DNA of 64,000 nucleotides from Streptobacillus moniliformis DSM 12112 (GTDB lineage Bacteria; Fusobacteriota; Fusobacteriia; Fusobacteriales; Leptotrichiaceae): NCBI RefSeq assembly GCF_000024565.1, contig NC_013515.1, positions 62,001 to 126,000 of the forward strand, read 5' to 3'. Shown piece by piece: positions 18,309 to 28,029 of this stretch (position 1 is its first letter; each line of letters starts with the position of its first letter). The notes under the pieces were generated by a model. It saw only the letters and a program-made list of their open reading frames with translations, ran no database searches and was not told where the DNA came from. The position numbers and the translations under genes were made by a program.

Positions 18309-19502
18309 ATGAAAGTATTAGTAATAAATAGTGGAAGTTCATCTTTAAAATTTGAATTAATTAATACAGATGATAATAAAACTTTAATTAAAGGAATTTG
18401 TGAAAGAATAGGAATTTCAAATCCAATATTTACTTTAAAGAATTTAATTACCGATGTTAAAGTAGAAGAAAGATCAGAAGAAATGCCAGATCATAAGGCT
18501 GCAATAGATTTAGTATTAAAGGAATTAGTAGGAGAAAATGGAGTTTTAAAAACTATAGATGAAGTTGATGCTATAGGACATAGAGTAGTTCATGGTGGAG
18601 AATACTTTAATGATTCAGTTTTAGTAGATGAAGAAGTGATAAAAAAATTAGAAGATATTTCTGAATTAGCTCCATTACATAACCCAGCTAATGTTATGGG
18701 AATTAAAGTAATGAGAGAATTATTACCAGGTAAACCTAATGTTGCAGTATTTGATACAGCCTTCCATCAAAGCATGGAAAAACATGTATACACTTATCCA
18801 TTACCACTTGAAGATTATGAAGAATTAAAAGTTAGAAAATATGGATTCCATGGAACTAGTCATAAATATGTTTCAGGTGTAGTTGCAGAAATGTTGGGTA
18901 ATAAAGAAGCTAAAATTATTGTATGTCATTTAGGAAATGGAGCTTCAATATCAGCTGTTAAAAATGGTAAAGTGGTGGATACTTCTATGGGTCTTACTCC
19001 ACTTGCTGGAATAATGATGGGTACTCGTTGTGGTGATATAGATCCAGCAGCAGTGTTATACATCATGGAAAAAAGAGGATTAACACCTAAGGAAATAGAT
19101 ACAAGAATGAATAAAAAATCAGGATTTTTAGGAATATTCGGAGAAAGTTCAGACTTTAGAGATATACAAAAAGGTGTACAATCAGGAAATGAAAGAGCAA
19201 AACTTGCATATGATATGTTCTGTTATAGAATTAGAAGTTATATAGGTTCTTATGCAGTAGCTATGGGTGGAGTTGATGCTATAGCATTTACTGGAGGAAT
19301 AGGAGAAAATGCAGGATATGCAAGAGAAGGTATATGCAAAGGGCTAGAGTTTTTAGGAATAGAACTTGATTATGATAAAAATATGGAAAGAATCTCAGGG
19401 AATGTTGAATACTCTAAAGATAGTTCAAAAGTTAAAATATTTAAAATTGAAACAGCTGAAGAATTAATGATAGCAAAAGATACATATAGATTAGCTAAAT
19501 AA
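18309..19502 (+). CDS. ackA: Acetate kinase
   Basis: A 397-residue ASKHA-fold kinase making ATP from acetyl phosphate. INSGSSSLKFELI (signature 1) at the N-terminus, GHRVVHGGE, FDTAFHQSM, RKYGFHGTSHKYV (signature 2), HLGNGASI and FTGGIGENA are all present. AAGGAGGAAAA precedes the ATG. It is translated from the same message as pta. Confidence 0.97.
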   Translation: MKVLVINSGSSSLKFELINTDDNKTLIKGICERIGISNPIFTLKNLITDVKVEERSEEMPDHKAAIDLVLKELVGENGVLKTIDEVDAIGHRVVHGGEYFNDSVLVDEEVIKKLEDISELAPLHNPANVMGIKVMRELLPGKPNVAVFDTAFHQSMEKHVYTYPLPLEDYEELKVRKYGFHGTSHKYVSGVVAEMLGNKEAKIIVCHLGNGASISAVKNGKVVDTSMGLTPLAGIMMGTRCGDIDPAAVLYIMEKRGLTPKEIDTRMNKKSGFLGIFGESSDFRDIQKGVQSGNERAKLAYDMFCYRIRSYIGSYAVAMGGVDAIAFTGGIGENAGYAREGICKGLEFLGIELDYDKNMERISGNVEYSKDSSKVKIFKIETAEELMIAKDTYRLAK

Positions 19503-19531
19503 TTTATATTGAAATTTAAGGAGGATAGAAA

Positions 19532-21565
19532 TTGAAAATAAGGAATAAATTATTAGCATTAATAATTACAAATGTTTTTTCTTTTGGAGCAGAATATTAT
19601 GTAAAATCAGATGATAACTTAATATATAATACTCCTGTAAGTAATCATGAAATTAAAAGCATTTTAGGGGTAGAATGGGGAGGAGCATTTAAAGACAAGG
19701 AGATATTCACCTTTTTAGGAGGTAAATTGAAATCTGGTAATATGTCTCATTTAGATGGTTCAGGTAATATTGGATTCAATTTTAAGAAAAAATTATCAAA
19801 GAGTACTGGAATAATATTAAATTTAGGTTATCTATATAATGATGGATATGAGGATAATATAAAGGAAATAGTTAAGTTAAGAGGAGAATGGAATAGTAAA
19901 TTTGAAAAAGATAAAGAGACCTTAAAAGAATATTATCATTCACAAGGATTAAGATTTAAGGATAAACAAAGTTTATTTCTTTCAAGTATAGTTAATTATG
20001 ATAATAATAAATTAAAGGGATATAGTGGATTAATATATTCTTCAGAGGGATTCCATATAGAATCACTTAGATTTGAAAATTTTATAAAACTAGAAACTAA
20101 GAATCTAAATCATAATGTAGGAGTTGATTTAAATTATAAACTGAAAAAGCATAATGATAGTAAGCAGAATACATATAAAAAGGGTGGAAGATTAAAGGGT
20201 AATATAAATGTTAAAGGTAAAATTGGAATAGTAGAAACATATAATGGAATAAAATTTTATGCAGGAACAATATTACCAAGTAAAAAAGATTATAATATAT
20301 TAAGTAATAATGAATTAAATGTTAGAAATGGTAATATAAGATATAAGGTTGGGATAAATGGTGAAATAACTTTAAAAGAAGTAGAATCATTTAAAAATTT
20401 GAAGTATATATATAAACCTGAAATAATGTTTGGTATTAAATATGATAAGGATAGGTTATTATTAGAAAATATCAATAAATTAAAAGGAAGAATATTTATT
20501 GATAAATCAGGATTATATAAAGATGGATATGATAAATCTAAAAATATAGACACATCAATAGGATCAATTTATAGTGATAATAAATTAATTTATAGATTTA
20601 ATAATTTTGATATAAGAGGTATATCAAAATATAGGATATCATCACATATGAATAAAGATAAATACGAAGGATTAGAGCATTTACTTTCTACAGGTATAGG
20701 TTTTGATTATAATAAAAATTATGAAAATACAGAAATAAAGCATAGTTCAGATTTAAGATATCTATTTGGATATGCTGATAAAAAAACATTTTCAATAATA
20801 AATTTTTGGTCAGATAATAAATTAGAGCATAAAATAAATGATAAATTAAATTTTGGAGTTGAATTAAATCTAACTAGTTCAAATAGATTTAGAGTGTTGA
20901 ATAGAGATGCTAAAGAAGATGAATTATTACTATTAGTAGATGGTAATGGAATTTTAAAATATAATATAAATCCTAGATTCATATTTAAAAATAAGTTAGA
21001 ATTTAAGAATATAATATTATTTTCTAATTTTTCAAATATAAATAATGTTAAGCCAAAAGCACAAGAACAAGCTAAAAATAATGAACAAAGTTCAAATAAA
21101 TTTTTATTAGATTCACAATATATACTTAATATATATAATGAAAGTGAATTAACTTATAAAATAAAGAATAATATAGATATTAAAGGTAAATTTTTTATAG
21201 GATATAATCAATTAAAATCAAATAAATTATATGATAGTTTAAAAAATTTAAAAAGAGAACAAATAGATGAAAATGGAATAAGAGAATTTAGCTCTAAGGA
21301 TATAAAGATTATAAATGAGGAAAAGAAAATTGCTGATGATTACTATAATTTTTTAATAACTACAGGAATTGAATCAGAAATGAGATATATTAATGATAAA
21401 TTAATAATAAAACCTAGTTTAGAATTTGGTACAAGTCATATGTTTAGTATTAATTTCGAAAATGATGATAAAACGAATATTTTTAATAATAAAATACATA
21501 ATGTCAGTTTTATAATAAAAAAAATTTTTACAAAAATAGGGCTAAATTTAGAATATAGATGGTAG
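19532..21565 (+). CDS. Large outer-membrane beta-barrel protein (intact paralogue)
   Basis: 677 residues starting at a TTG (19532) behind a strong GGAGG site. A signal peptide (MKIRNKLLALIITNVFSFG, cleavage before AEYYVK) and a C-terminal LEYRW support outer-membrane insertion. The body is alternating short polar/aromatic beta-strand sequence rich in Lys, Asn and Tyr. It is paralogous to the two damaged copies at 10-15 kb and to the fragment at 31 kb, and it is the only full copy here. I do not recognise a named family or function; porin, adhesin or surface antigen are all possible. It lies 29 bp after ackA with no clear terminator between, so it could be read from that transcript. Confidence 0.8.
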   Translation: MKIRNKLLALIITNVFSFGAEYYVKSDDNLIYNTPVSNHEIKSILGVEWGGAFKDKEIFTFLGGKLKSGNMSHLDGSGNIGFNFKKKLSKSTGIILNLGYLYNDGYEDNIKEIVKLRGEWNSKFEKDKETLKEYYHSQGLRFKDKQSLFLSSIVNYDNNKLKGYSGLIYSSEGFHIESLRFENFIKLETKNLNHNVGVDLNYKLKKHNDSKQNTYKKGGRLKGNINVKGKIGIVETYNGIKFYAGTILPSKKDYNILSNNELNVRNGNIRYKVGINGEITLKEVESFKNLKYIYKPEIMFGIKYDKDRLLLENINKLKGRIFIDKSGLYKDGYDKSKNIDTSIGSIYSDNKLIYRFNNFDIRGISKYRISSHMNKDKYEGLEHLLSTGIGFDYNKNYENTEIKHSSDLRYLFGYADKKTFSIINFWSDNKLEHKINDKLNFGVELNLTSSNRFRVLNRDAKEDELLLLVDGNGILKYNINPRFIFKNKLEFKNIILFSNFSNINNVKPKAQEQAKNNEQSSNKFLLDSQYILNIYNESELTYKIKNNIDIKGKFFIGYNQLKSNKLYDSLKNLKREQIDENGIREFSSKDIKIINEEKKIADDYYNFLITTGIESEMRYINDKLIIKPSLEFGTSHMFSINFENDDKTNIFNNKIHNVSFIIKKIFTKIGLNLEYRW

Positions 21566-21600
21566 TATATATTAGATTACTATATTTTTTTTATTAAAAA

Positions 21601-21632
21601 GGAGAGTGTAAATACATGACACTCTCCTATTT
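21601..21632. terminator. Bidirectional terminator between OMP and flavodoxin genes
   Basis: GGAGAGTGT (21601-21609) pairs with ACACTCTCC (21619-21627). It is preceded by A-runs and followed by TATTTTT, serving the convergent genes on both strands and overlapping the flavodoxin stop codon. Confidence 0.8.
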
Positions 21633-22124
21633 TTCAATTTCTTCTTTTAATTGATTACACCAATTTTCTATTCTTTCATCACTTAATTCCGGTTGATTTA
21701 ATTCATCTATTGCAAGACAAATAAATCTCCCATTTTTGACAGCTAGTGAATCTGTGAAATCATAGCCATCAATATCAGTAAATCCAATGATTTTAGCATT
21801 AGCCTTTAAAGCTTTCTTATAAAGTATCTCTATAGCATCTATAAATGAATCAGCAAATGATGCTTGATCTCCTGTACCAAATAAGGCTACATATTTATCG
21901 CTTAAATCCATATCATCTATTTCATCTACACATGCCATCCAATCATCTTGTAAATCTCCAAGACCCCAAGTTGGTGATCCTAAAATTAATAAATCATAAT
22001 TACTAAATGTATCTATACCTTCTGATACTTCTATAACATCAACATCATCAAAATGATTTGAAATTCTATTAGCTATATCTTCAGTTGTACCAGTAGTAGT
22101 TCCAAAATAAATTCCTGTTTTCAT
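21627..22124 (-). CDS. fldA: Long-chain flavodoxin
   Basis: A 165-residue FMN-binding electron carrier. GTTTGTTEDIA (about 8-18) is the phosphate-binding loop, PTWGLGDLQDDW supplies the isoalloxazine-stacking Trp, and LFGTGDQASFADSF marks the long-chain class. It probably serves low-potential electron transfer. AAGGAGGATAAA precedes the ATG. It is the last gene of a minus-strand run after recJ (10 bp apart). Confidence 0.93.
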   Translation of the reverse strand: MKTGIYFGTTTGTTEDIANRISNHFDDVDVIEVSEGIDTFSNYDLLILGSPTWGLGDLQDDWMACVDEIDDMDLSDKYVALFGTGDQASFADSFIDAIEILYKKALKANAKIIGFTDIDGYDFTDSLAVKNGRFICLAIDELNQPELSDERIENWCNQLKEEIEK

Positions 22125-22134
22125 TTTATCCTCC

Positions 22135-24786
22135 TTAAAAATATTCTATTATACTTTCATCAGTGTATATAACTTGATTGTTTTTAGCTTCTTTTATTAA
22201 TGATAATTTATTATTAATAGGTAAATATTCTAAGAATATTTTATCATAATTTAGACCACTTAATAGATTTTTTTGTAATTTTAATATATTAGGCGGCAAT
22301 TCAATCTCTTTTTTTATAACATACAATTTGTTTTTTGTATAGTTTTTATCACAAAAAAATATAGCTTTTTCATATTTTAATTTAAATATAGGCATTTCTA
22401 TACTATTAAAATCAAAGATACAGTTATCAATTTTATCTGAAATATCTACCCTATTTTTAAATTCAAAATAATTTCTTAAATGAGAATTTTTAATAAAATA
22501 CTTATTTTTAGTATAGAAAGTCATTTTTTTGTTTTTATCAAAATAGTATTTAATACCTACAGTTAAAAATAGAGGATAGAAAAATTTATCTCTTATCCTT
22601 ATTTTTTCATTTTCAATTAAGTAAGATATATTTTCTCTTGAAATAAAGATAGATTCATTTTCTTTATAATACTTAGATAATATTTCTTTAGTAATCTCAT
22701 TATATTCTTGTTCTCCTAGTATATAGTTTTTAATATTTCTAAATTGAACCTTATCTTGGTTAGAATAATTTATTAAGTTATAGTTTCTCTTTATTAATAT
22801 GTGAATTATTTTATGATTATCTCTATTTTCAATACTTTCAACTTTAATGTCAAAATCAAATCCATAAAAATCACTTAAATTACATAGTAATGTAGATATA
22901 TTTGAATCAAGCTTTGAAATAGATTTCTGACCTGACATAACAGAATATGAATTAAATCCTTTTTTAAGATATATTTTATTAAGATCTATATCAGTTAAAT
23001 CTATGGTTGTATAAAATACTGATTTCATAGGAAAAGAAGTATTGTACATAGAATGATAATATTGAAATCTATCATCTTTTAATTTAGATTGTTTCATATC
23101 TTCTATCATTATACTAGGATAAAATCTATCCTTATATTCATTAGTTTCAAGTTTAAATACAACATCATAGAATATGTGATTTTTTCTTAATTCTTGTAAA
23201 TTACTTCCTCCATTAAACCAAATTGCATTTTTTACAGAAAATCCTTTCTGATCTATATCAAATTTTAAATGTTGTTCATTACTTCCAACTGTCTTTGGAT
23301 TATGTATAATACAGTTTTCACTCATTAAAAGTGGAGTAGGATTTCCAAATCCAAATGGTTTTAATAAATTTAGACTTTGTATAAATTCATAGCTAATTTT
23401 TTGAGCTGGAATTTTCATGTCTATTTTAATGTTTTTAGTTAATTTAATATTTTCTAATTGTTCTTTAGCATATGCCTCTATTTTTTCTTTAAAAATATCT
23501 ATATTCTCAAGCTTAATTGTAAATCCAGCAGCATTAGCATGCCCACCAAATTTAATAAGTAAATTAGAAACATATGATAATGCTTTAGTTATATTAAATC
23601 CTTCTACAGATCTGCAAGATGCTACTGCTATTCCTTCTTCTAAATTTTCTTCCATAATTATACACGGCTTATAATAGGTTTCAAGAACTTTTGAAGCTAC
23701 TATTCCAATTATACCGTGATGATAATTAGGTGAATGAGATATTAATATATACTTATTACTAATATCCTTTTCTCTTAATTCATCTAAAACACTAGTAATA
23801 ATTTCATCTTGTATCTTTTTTCTATAAATATTATTTGATATTAGGTTGTCGGCTAAAATATTTATTTCATTTTGATTATCACTAATTAATAATTTAACGC
23901 CAAGCTTTGCATCTGCTAATCTTCCAGCAGCATTAAATACAGGAGCAATTTTAAATGATATATCTCCTGTTGTAAGCTCTTTATCTTTTAAATTCAGTTT
24001 ATTTAATATAGTTCTCAAACCAAGATTAGAACTATTTTTTAGCTTTTCTAAACCATATTTTACTATAATTCTATTTTCTTTGATTATAGGCATAATATCA
24101 GCTATAGTTCCAAGTGAAGCTATATCTAAATATGAATAAATCTCTTCTTTAATACCAAGTCTTCTAAAAAGCTCATATGCTAAAAGAAAGGCAACCCCTA
24201 CTCCTGCAATGTTTGGAAATGAATATTCATTATCTAATCTTTTAGGATTAATACAAGCTAAGGCTCTTGGAAGTTTTTTATCACTAGGTATATCATGATG
24301 ATCTGTTATTATTGCTTTCATATCAAGCGAGTTAATAAATTCTACATCATGATAAGAACTAATACCACAATCTACTGTGATAATAAGGTCTGTTCCTTTA
24401 TTTTTAATCTCCTGTATAGCATCTTTATTTAAGCCATAACCTTCATTTCTTAAAGGAATATAGTAGTCAATATTTTTTGCACCAATTTTTTTAAATGCTA
24501 AATACAAAAGAGATGTAGAAGTAATACCATCTACATCATAATCACCATATATACATATATTTTTATATTCTTTTATAGCATCTAATATATATGAAGCAGC
24601 TAATCCTAAATCTTTTAATTTTAAAGGATCTTCAAGATTTTCAAGACTAGGATTAATAAAATTAACTATATCTTTTTCATCAACTATACCTCTACTTGCC
24701 AGAATATTAAGTATATTATTATCTATAGGCAGATCAAAGTTAGTTAATTTAGACTTAGTTTCAGAAAGTATCCATTTAGTTTCCAT
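22135..24786 (-). CDS. recJ: Single-strand-specific 5'-3' exonuclease RecJ with long C-terminal extension
   Basis: 883 residues. The DHH-phosphoesterase core shows GDYDVDG (81-87), TVDCGIS, TDHHDIPS and GTIADIMP. The DHHA1 domain has FGGHANAAGF (about 415-425), followed by an OB-like region. The usual RecJ ends near 560-570; here about 300 extra residues follow, rich in Lys, Ile, Asn and Tyr with no motif I recognise. RecJ resects 5' ends in recombination and mismatch repair and needs Mn/Mg held by the Asp/His motifs. The site before ATG is weak (AGGA), so expression may depend on the upstream gene 9 bp away. Confidence 0.92.
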   Translation of the reverse strand: METKWILSETKSKLTNFDLPIDNNILNILASRGIVDEKDIVNFINPSLENLEDPLKLKDLGLAASYILDAIKEYKNICIYGDYDVDGITSTSLLYLAFKKIGAKNIDYYIPLRNEGYGLNKDAIQEIKNKGTDLIITVDCGISSYHDVEFINSLDMKAIITDHHDIPSDKKLPRALACINPKRLDNEYSFPNIAGVGVAFLLAYELFRRLGIKEEIYSYLDIASLGTIADIMPIIKENRIIVKYGLEKLKNSSNLGLRTILNKLNLKDKELTTGDISFKIAPVFNAAGRLADAKLGVKLLISDNQNEINILADNLISNNIYRKKIQDEIITSVLDELREKDISNKYILISHSPNYHHGIIGIVASKVLETYYKPCIIMEENLEEGIAVASCRSVEGFNITKALSYVSNLLIKFGGHANAAGFTIKLENIDIFKEKIEAYAKEQLENIKLTKNIKIDMKIPAQKISYEFIQSLNLLKPFGFGNPTPLLMSENCIIHNPKTVGSNEQHLKFDIDQKGFSVKNAIWFNGGSNLQELRKNHIFYDVVFKLETNEYKDRFYPSIMIEDMKQSKLKDDRFQYYHSMYNTSFPMKSVFYTTIDLTDIDLNKIYLKKGFNSYSVMSGQKSISKLDSNISTLLCNLSDFYGFDFDIKVESIENRDNHKIIHILIKRNYNLINYSNQDKVQFRNIKNYILGEQEYNEITKEILSKYYKENESIFISRENISYLIENEKIRIRDKFFYPLFLTVGIKYYFDKNKKMTFYTKNKYFIKNSHLRNYFEFKNRVDISDKIDNCIFDFNSIEMPIFKLKYEKAIFFCDKNYTKNKLYVIKKEIELPPNILKLQKNLLSGLNYDKIFLEYLPINNKLSLIKEAKNNQVIYTDESIIEYF

Positions 24787-24795
24787 AAATAAGTC

Positions 24796-25422
24796 CTATT
24801 TAAGTAATTGTTGAACTGATGGTAATAAAAATGGGATAAATAATACACCATCAAAATCATCAGTTGCTTTTCCTTTATCAAATATTAGAGTTAATGAATC
24901 TTCTTCTAAATAGAATGAACTAACAGAATCCCAATCTGCATATTTTTTACTTGCTCTCATTCCAAAAGCCCTTATTTTATCATTTAATGTTGGTCTTAAT
25001 ATCTCTTGATATTGATCAACAAAAATATCAGATAGTTTTAATTCTCTACCAGTATTACTATCAAATACTAGACCTTTGTATGAATTTTCTACAACTCCAT
25101 CCTTAGGATTTGTTTTAGCTGCAACAACTATTACAGACATAAATTTTGAATTATTTGCCGTTAAAAATACATTAGCTTTAGTATTTTCATCTTTAATCAT
25201 ATCATTTACAGTTTTTTCTATTTTAGAATTGATTCTATTTGTAGTTTTTTCTTCTTTAGCAGCAAATTTTAATATTCCGAATTTTTCATTTGCTTCTTGA
25301 GTTACAGTTAATAATGGTTCAGTTCCATATGAATAACCATTAAAAGTAAAACTAGCATTAGAGATAGTTGAAAATCCCAGCCCTAATATACTAATTATCA
25401 AAATTTTCTTTATTGATTTCAT
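24796..25422 (-). CDS. Secreted DUF3298/RsiV-like protein
   Basis: 208 residues with an N-terminal signal peptide (KKILIISILGLGFSTISNA). The C-terminal half has the arrangement known from RsiV-like DUF3298 proteins: a GLVFDSNTGRELKLSDIF segment, then a stretch in which a strand (FYLEEDSLTLIFDKG) leads to a hydrophobic end (FDGVLFIPFLLP). It is probably periplasmic; the role is unknown, and no sigma factor gene is adjacent. AGAGGTG precedes the ATG. It is the first gene of the recJ-fldA run. Confidence 0.65.
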   Translation of the reverse strand: MKSIKKILIISILGLGFSTISNASFTFNGYSYGTEPLLTVTQEANEKFGILKFAAKEEKTTNRINSKIEKTVNDMIKDENTKANVFLTANNSKFMSVIVVAAKTNPKDGVVENSYKGLVFDSNTGRELKLSDIFVDQYQEILRPTLNDKIRAFGMRASKKYADWDSVSSFYLEEDSLTLIFDKGKATDDFDGVLFIPFLLPSVQQLLK

Positions 25423-25527
25423 CTTGACACCTCTTTATTTAATATATATTAAGTATATACTATATTATGAAAAAAATCAACAGAACTAAGTATTATAAAA
25501 GATTTGTAGATGTATAAGATGAATAAA

Positions 25528-25552
25528 AAAATAGCTCATTAAGAGCTATTTT
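25528..25552 (-). terminator. Terminator after potD
   Basis: AAAATAGCTC (25528-25537), ATTAA loop, GAGCTATTTT (25543-25552), flanked by A-runs that read as U-runs on the minus strand. It overlaps the potD stop. Confidence 0.75.
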
Positions 25553-26595
25553 CCACTTGATTTAATTTCTGTCCATATTTTATCTTGTAATTCCTTAGCT
25601 TCATCTCCTAAAGCACCAGGCAATTTAGATTTATTAATTATTTCTTCAGCAGAAATTATTGGTTTAAATTCTGATTTTTCTTCTACATCTTTAATTATAC
25701 TTGGATTTCTTAATACTTTTAATACTTCTATAAAGTTTTCAGGTCTGTATAAAAATTCAAGAAATTTATATGCATTATCCTTATGTTTAGAACTTGAAGG
25801 TATAGCCATTGAATCTATATACATCATAGCACCTTCTGGAATGAAATAAGTAAATTTACTTTCTTCTTCTTTTTCTACTTCATAAAATACATCTGGATAA
25901 CCATGAACTATAGCAAATTCCCCACTTGCCATTCCTTTACCTGAGGCATTAGAATCAAATTTAGCTAAGTTTTCTGCCCAAGAAAGAATTTTTTCTTTAG
26001 CTTCATTTAATTGATTAATATCTTTTGAATCAGATGGGTAACCTAAGTATTGTAAAGCAAGCCCTATTACTTCACGACCATCATCTAACATAGTCATACG
26101 ACCTTTAAATTTTTCATTTAAGAATATATCAGGAGTTTTAACAAAATCATTACCAACAATTTCATTATTTACTGTTATTCCTGTTGCCATGAATGAATAA
26201 GGAATAGAATAATTTAATCCTTCATCATATATTTTAGAAATCTCCATTAAATTTAATTTTTCATTCATATTTTCAAAAGTTTTACCTAATTTAGACTTGT
26301 CTAATTTTTCTAATAATCCTGAGTTTATCATAACAGGGATATAGTCAGTTGAAGGTGAAACTATATCATAATTTCCTTCGCCATTTTCTATCATTAATTT
26401 AGCTATCATAGTGTCATTGTTATCATAGTAGCTAAGATTAACTTTAATTCCTGTTTCTTTTTCAAAATCTTCTATGATTTTATCAGGAATAAAATATGTC
26501 CAAGTATAAATGTTTAAAACATTCTCATCGCTATTATTTCCAAAACAGCTTAGTAACATAATAAAAGTGAAAATTGTAAATACTAATTTTTTCAA
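25546..26595 (-). CDS. potD: Spermidine/putrescine-binding lipoprotein (PotD-like)
   Basis: A 349-residue lipoprotein (LLSC lipobox, Cys17). LNIYTWTYFIPDKIIEDFEKETGIKVNLSYYDNND is the family opening, with YDIVSPSTDYIPVMI and a late DSMAIPSSSKHKDNAYKFLEFL motif that contains substrate contacts. It binds polyamines for an ABC importer. No potA, potB or potC is adjacent, so the permease is elsewhere or this is an orphan. The start is TTG at 26595, six to seven bases after GGAGGTAG. It begins one base after murE ends, suggesting co-transcription with murE. Confidence 0.88.
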   Translation of the reverse strand: MKKLVFTIFTFIMLLSCFGNNSDENVLNIYTWTYFIPDKIIEDFEKETGIKVNLSYYDNNDTMIAKLMIENGEGNYDIVSPSTDYIPVMINSGLLEKLDKSKLGKTFENMNEKLNLMEISKIYDEGLNYSIPYSFMATGITVNNEIVGNDFVKTPDIFLNEKFKGRMTMLDDGREVIGLALQYLGYPSDSKDINQLNEAKEKILSWAENLAKFDSNASGKGMASGEFAIVHGYPDVFYEVEKEEESKFTYFIPEGAMMYIDSMAIPSSSKHKDNAYKFLEFLYRPENFIEVLKVLRNPSIIKDVEEKSEFKPIISAEEIINKSKLPGALGDEAKELQDKIWTEIKSSGK

Positions 26596-26596
26596 T

Positions 26597-28027
26597 TTAT
26601 CTACCTCCTAAATATTTTTTTGCCATTTCTCTATCATCGAAATGTATTTTTTCTCTACCTATAATTTGATAATCTTCATGCCCTTTTCCAGCAATCAGTA
26701 GTATATCATTTTTTTGTAGTGTTTGTATAGAGTTTTTAATTGCCATTTCTCTATCACAAATTTTAAAATATGGTATAGAAGAGTTCATACCTTTTTCCAC
26801 ATCATTTAATATCATTTCTGGATCTTCTGTCCTTGGATTATCAGAAGTTAAAAATATTAAATCACTGTATTTGCATGCAGCTTGAGCCATTTTAGCTCTT
26901 TTAGTTTTGTCTCTATCTCCACCTGCACCAAATAGGGTTACAAGCCTATTTTTTTTCATTATTGAAAGTGTTTTTAATATATTTTCTAATCCATCTGCTG
27001 TATGTGCATAATCTACTACAACCATAACATCTTTATCATTATCAATTATTTCAAATCTTCCAGCTATAGAATTAATATTTTGAATAGAATTAATTATTTC
27101 ATCTAAATCTATCCCCAAATTATATGCTGATAATATAGCTCCAAGAAGATTTTGCAAATTATACTCTCCCATTAATTTTGTTGTAAAAATATATTTTTTA
27201 TCATCTTTAGAGATTCTTACTTTCATTCCTTTTAATGTATATTCTAATACTTCACCATTAATTGTTGCTACCTCTTTTAATGAAAAAGAATCAGAAACAT
27301 TTAATAAACGATTGCAATATTTATCATCCTTATTTATTATTAACCTAGCATTAGGTTTTAGATGATTAATTATAGAGGCTTTTGCTTCAAAATATTTTTC
27401 TAAAGTTTCATGAAAATCAAGATGATCTTGAGTTAAGTTAGTAAAAATTGCACTATCAAATTCTAACATTTTAACTCTACCTTGACATAGTGCATGAGAG
27501 CTTACTTCCATTAAAAAATATTCTACATTTTTATCTACTGCTTCTTTCATTAACTTTATTAAGTCTAAAGATTCAGGAGTAGTATTTTTTGCCTCGTATT
27601 CAACATCAAGTATCCTATAACCTGTAGTTCCTATTCTGGCAGAATTTTTGAATATAGATTCTAAGATATATGTAGTTGTTGTTTTTCCATTTGTACCTGT
27701 AACAGCTATAATTTTTAACTTATTTTGAGGGAAATTATAGAAGTTACTTGAAATATATCCGAGATTATCTCTTAAGTTTTTAACTAAAACTACAGTAATA
27801 TCTTTAGGATAAGGATAATCGTCCCTTTCAGCTATTATCATTTTAGCACCATTTTCAATGGCTGAAGGGATATAGTTATGTCCATCTGCAACATTACCAA
27901 TTAATGCAACGAATATATCGCCCTCTTTGATTTCCTTAGAATTATATGACATATCTTTAAAATTATCTTCTTCAACTAATGTAAGCACCCTATAATCTAC
28001 ATTTTTAAATAATTTTTGAATGCTCAT
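26597..28027 (-). CDS. murE: UDP-MurNAc-L-Ala-D-Glu ligase MurE
   Basis: A 476-residue Mur ligase. The ATP loop is TGTNGKTTTTYILE (about 110-123), with TTPESLDL and EVSSHALCQGRV for the substrate and DYAHTADGLE later. The DNPR motif (SDNPRTEDP, about 400) is the signature of enzymes adding meso-diaminopimelate rather than lysine. Some fusobacteria put meso-lanthionine there instead, so the exact diamino acid is open. GGAGGAAAA precedes the ATG. Two bases separate it from the upstream hydrolase gene. Confidence 0.95.
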   Translation of the reverse strand: MSIQKLFKNVDYRVLTLVEEDNFKDMSYNSKEIKEGDIFVALIGNVADGHNYIPSAIENGAKMIIAERDDYPYPKDITVVLVKNLRDNLGYISSNFYNFPQNKLKIIAVTGTNGKTTTTYILESIFKNSARIGTTGYRILDVEYEAKNTTPESLDLIKLMKEAVDKNVEYFLMEVSSHALCQGRVKMLEFDSAIFTNLTQDHLDFHETLEKYFEAKASIINHLKPNARLIINKDDKYCNRLLNVSDSFSLKEVATINGEVLEYTLKGMKVRISKDDKKYIFTTKLMGEYNLQNLLGAILSAYNLGIDLDEIINSIQNINSIAGRFEIIDNDKDVMVVVDYAHTADGLENILKTLSIMKKNRLVTLFGAGGDRDKTKRAKMAQAACKYSDLIFLTSDNPRTEDPEMILNDVEKGMNSSIPYFKICDREMAIKNSIQTLQKNDILLIAGKGHEDYQIIGREKIHFDDREMAKKYLGGR

Positions 28028-28029
28028 TA

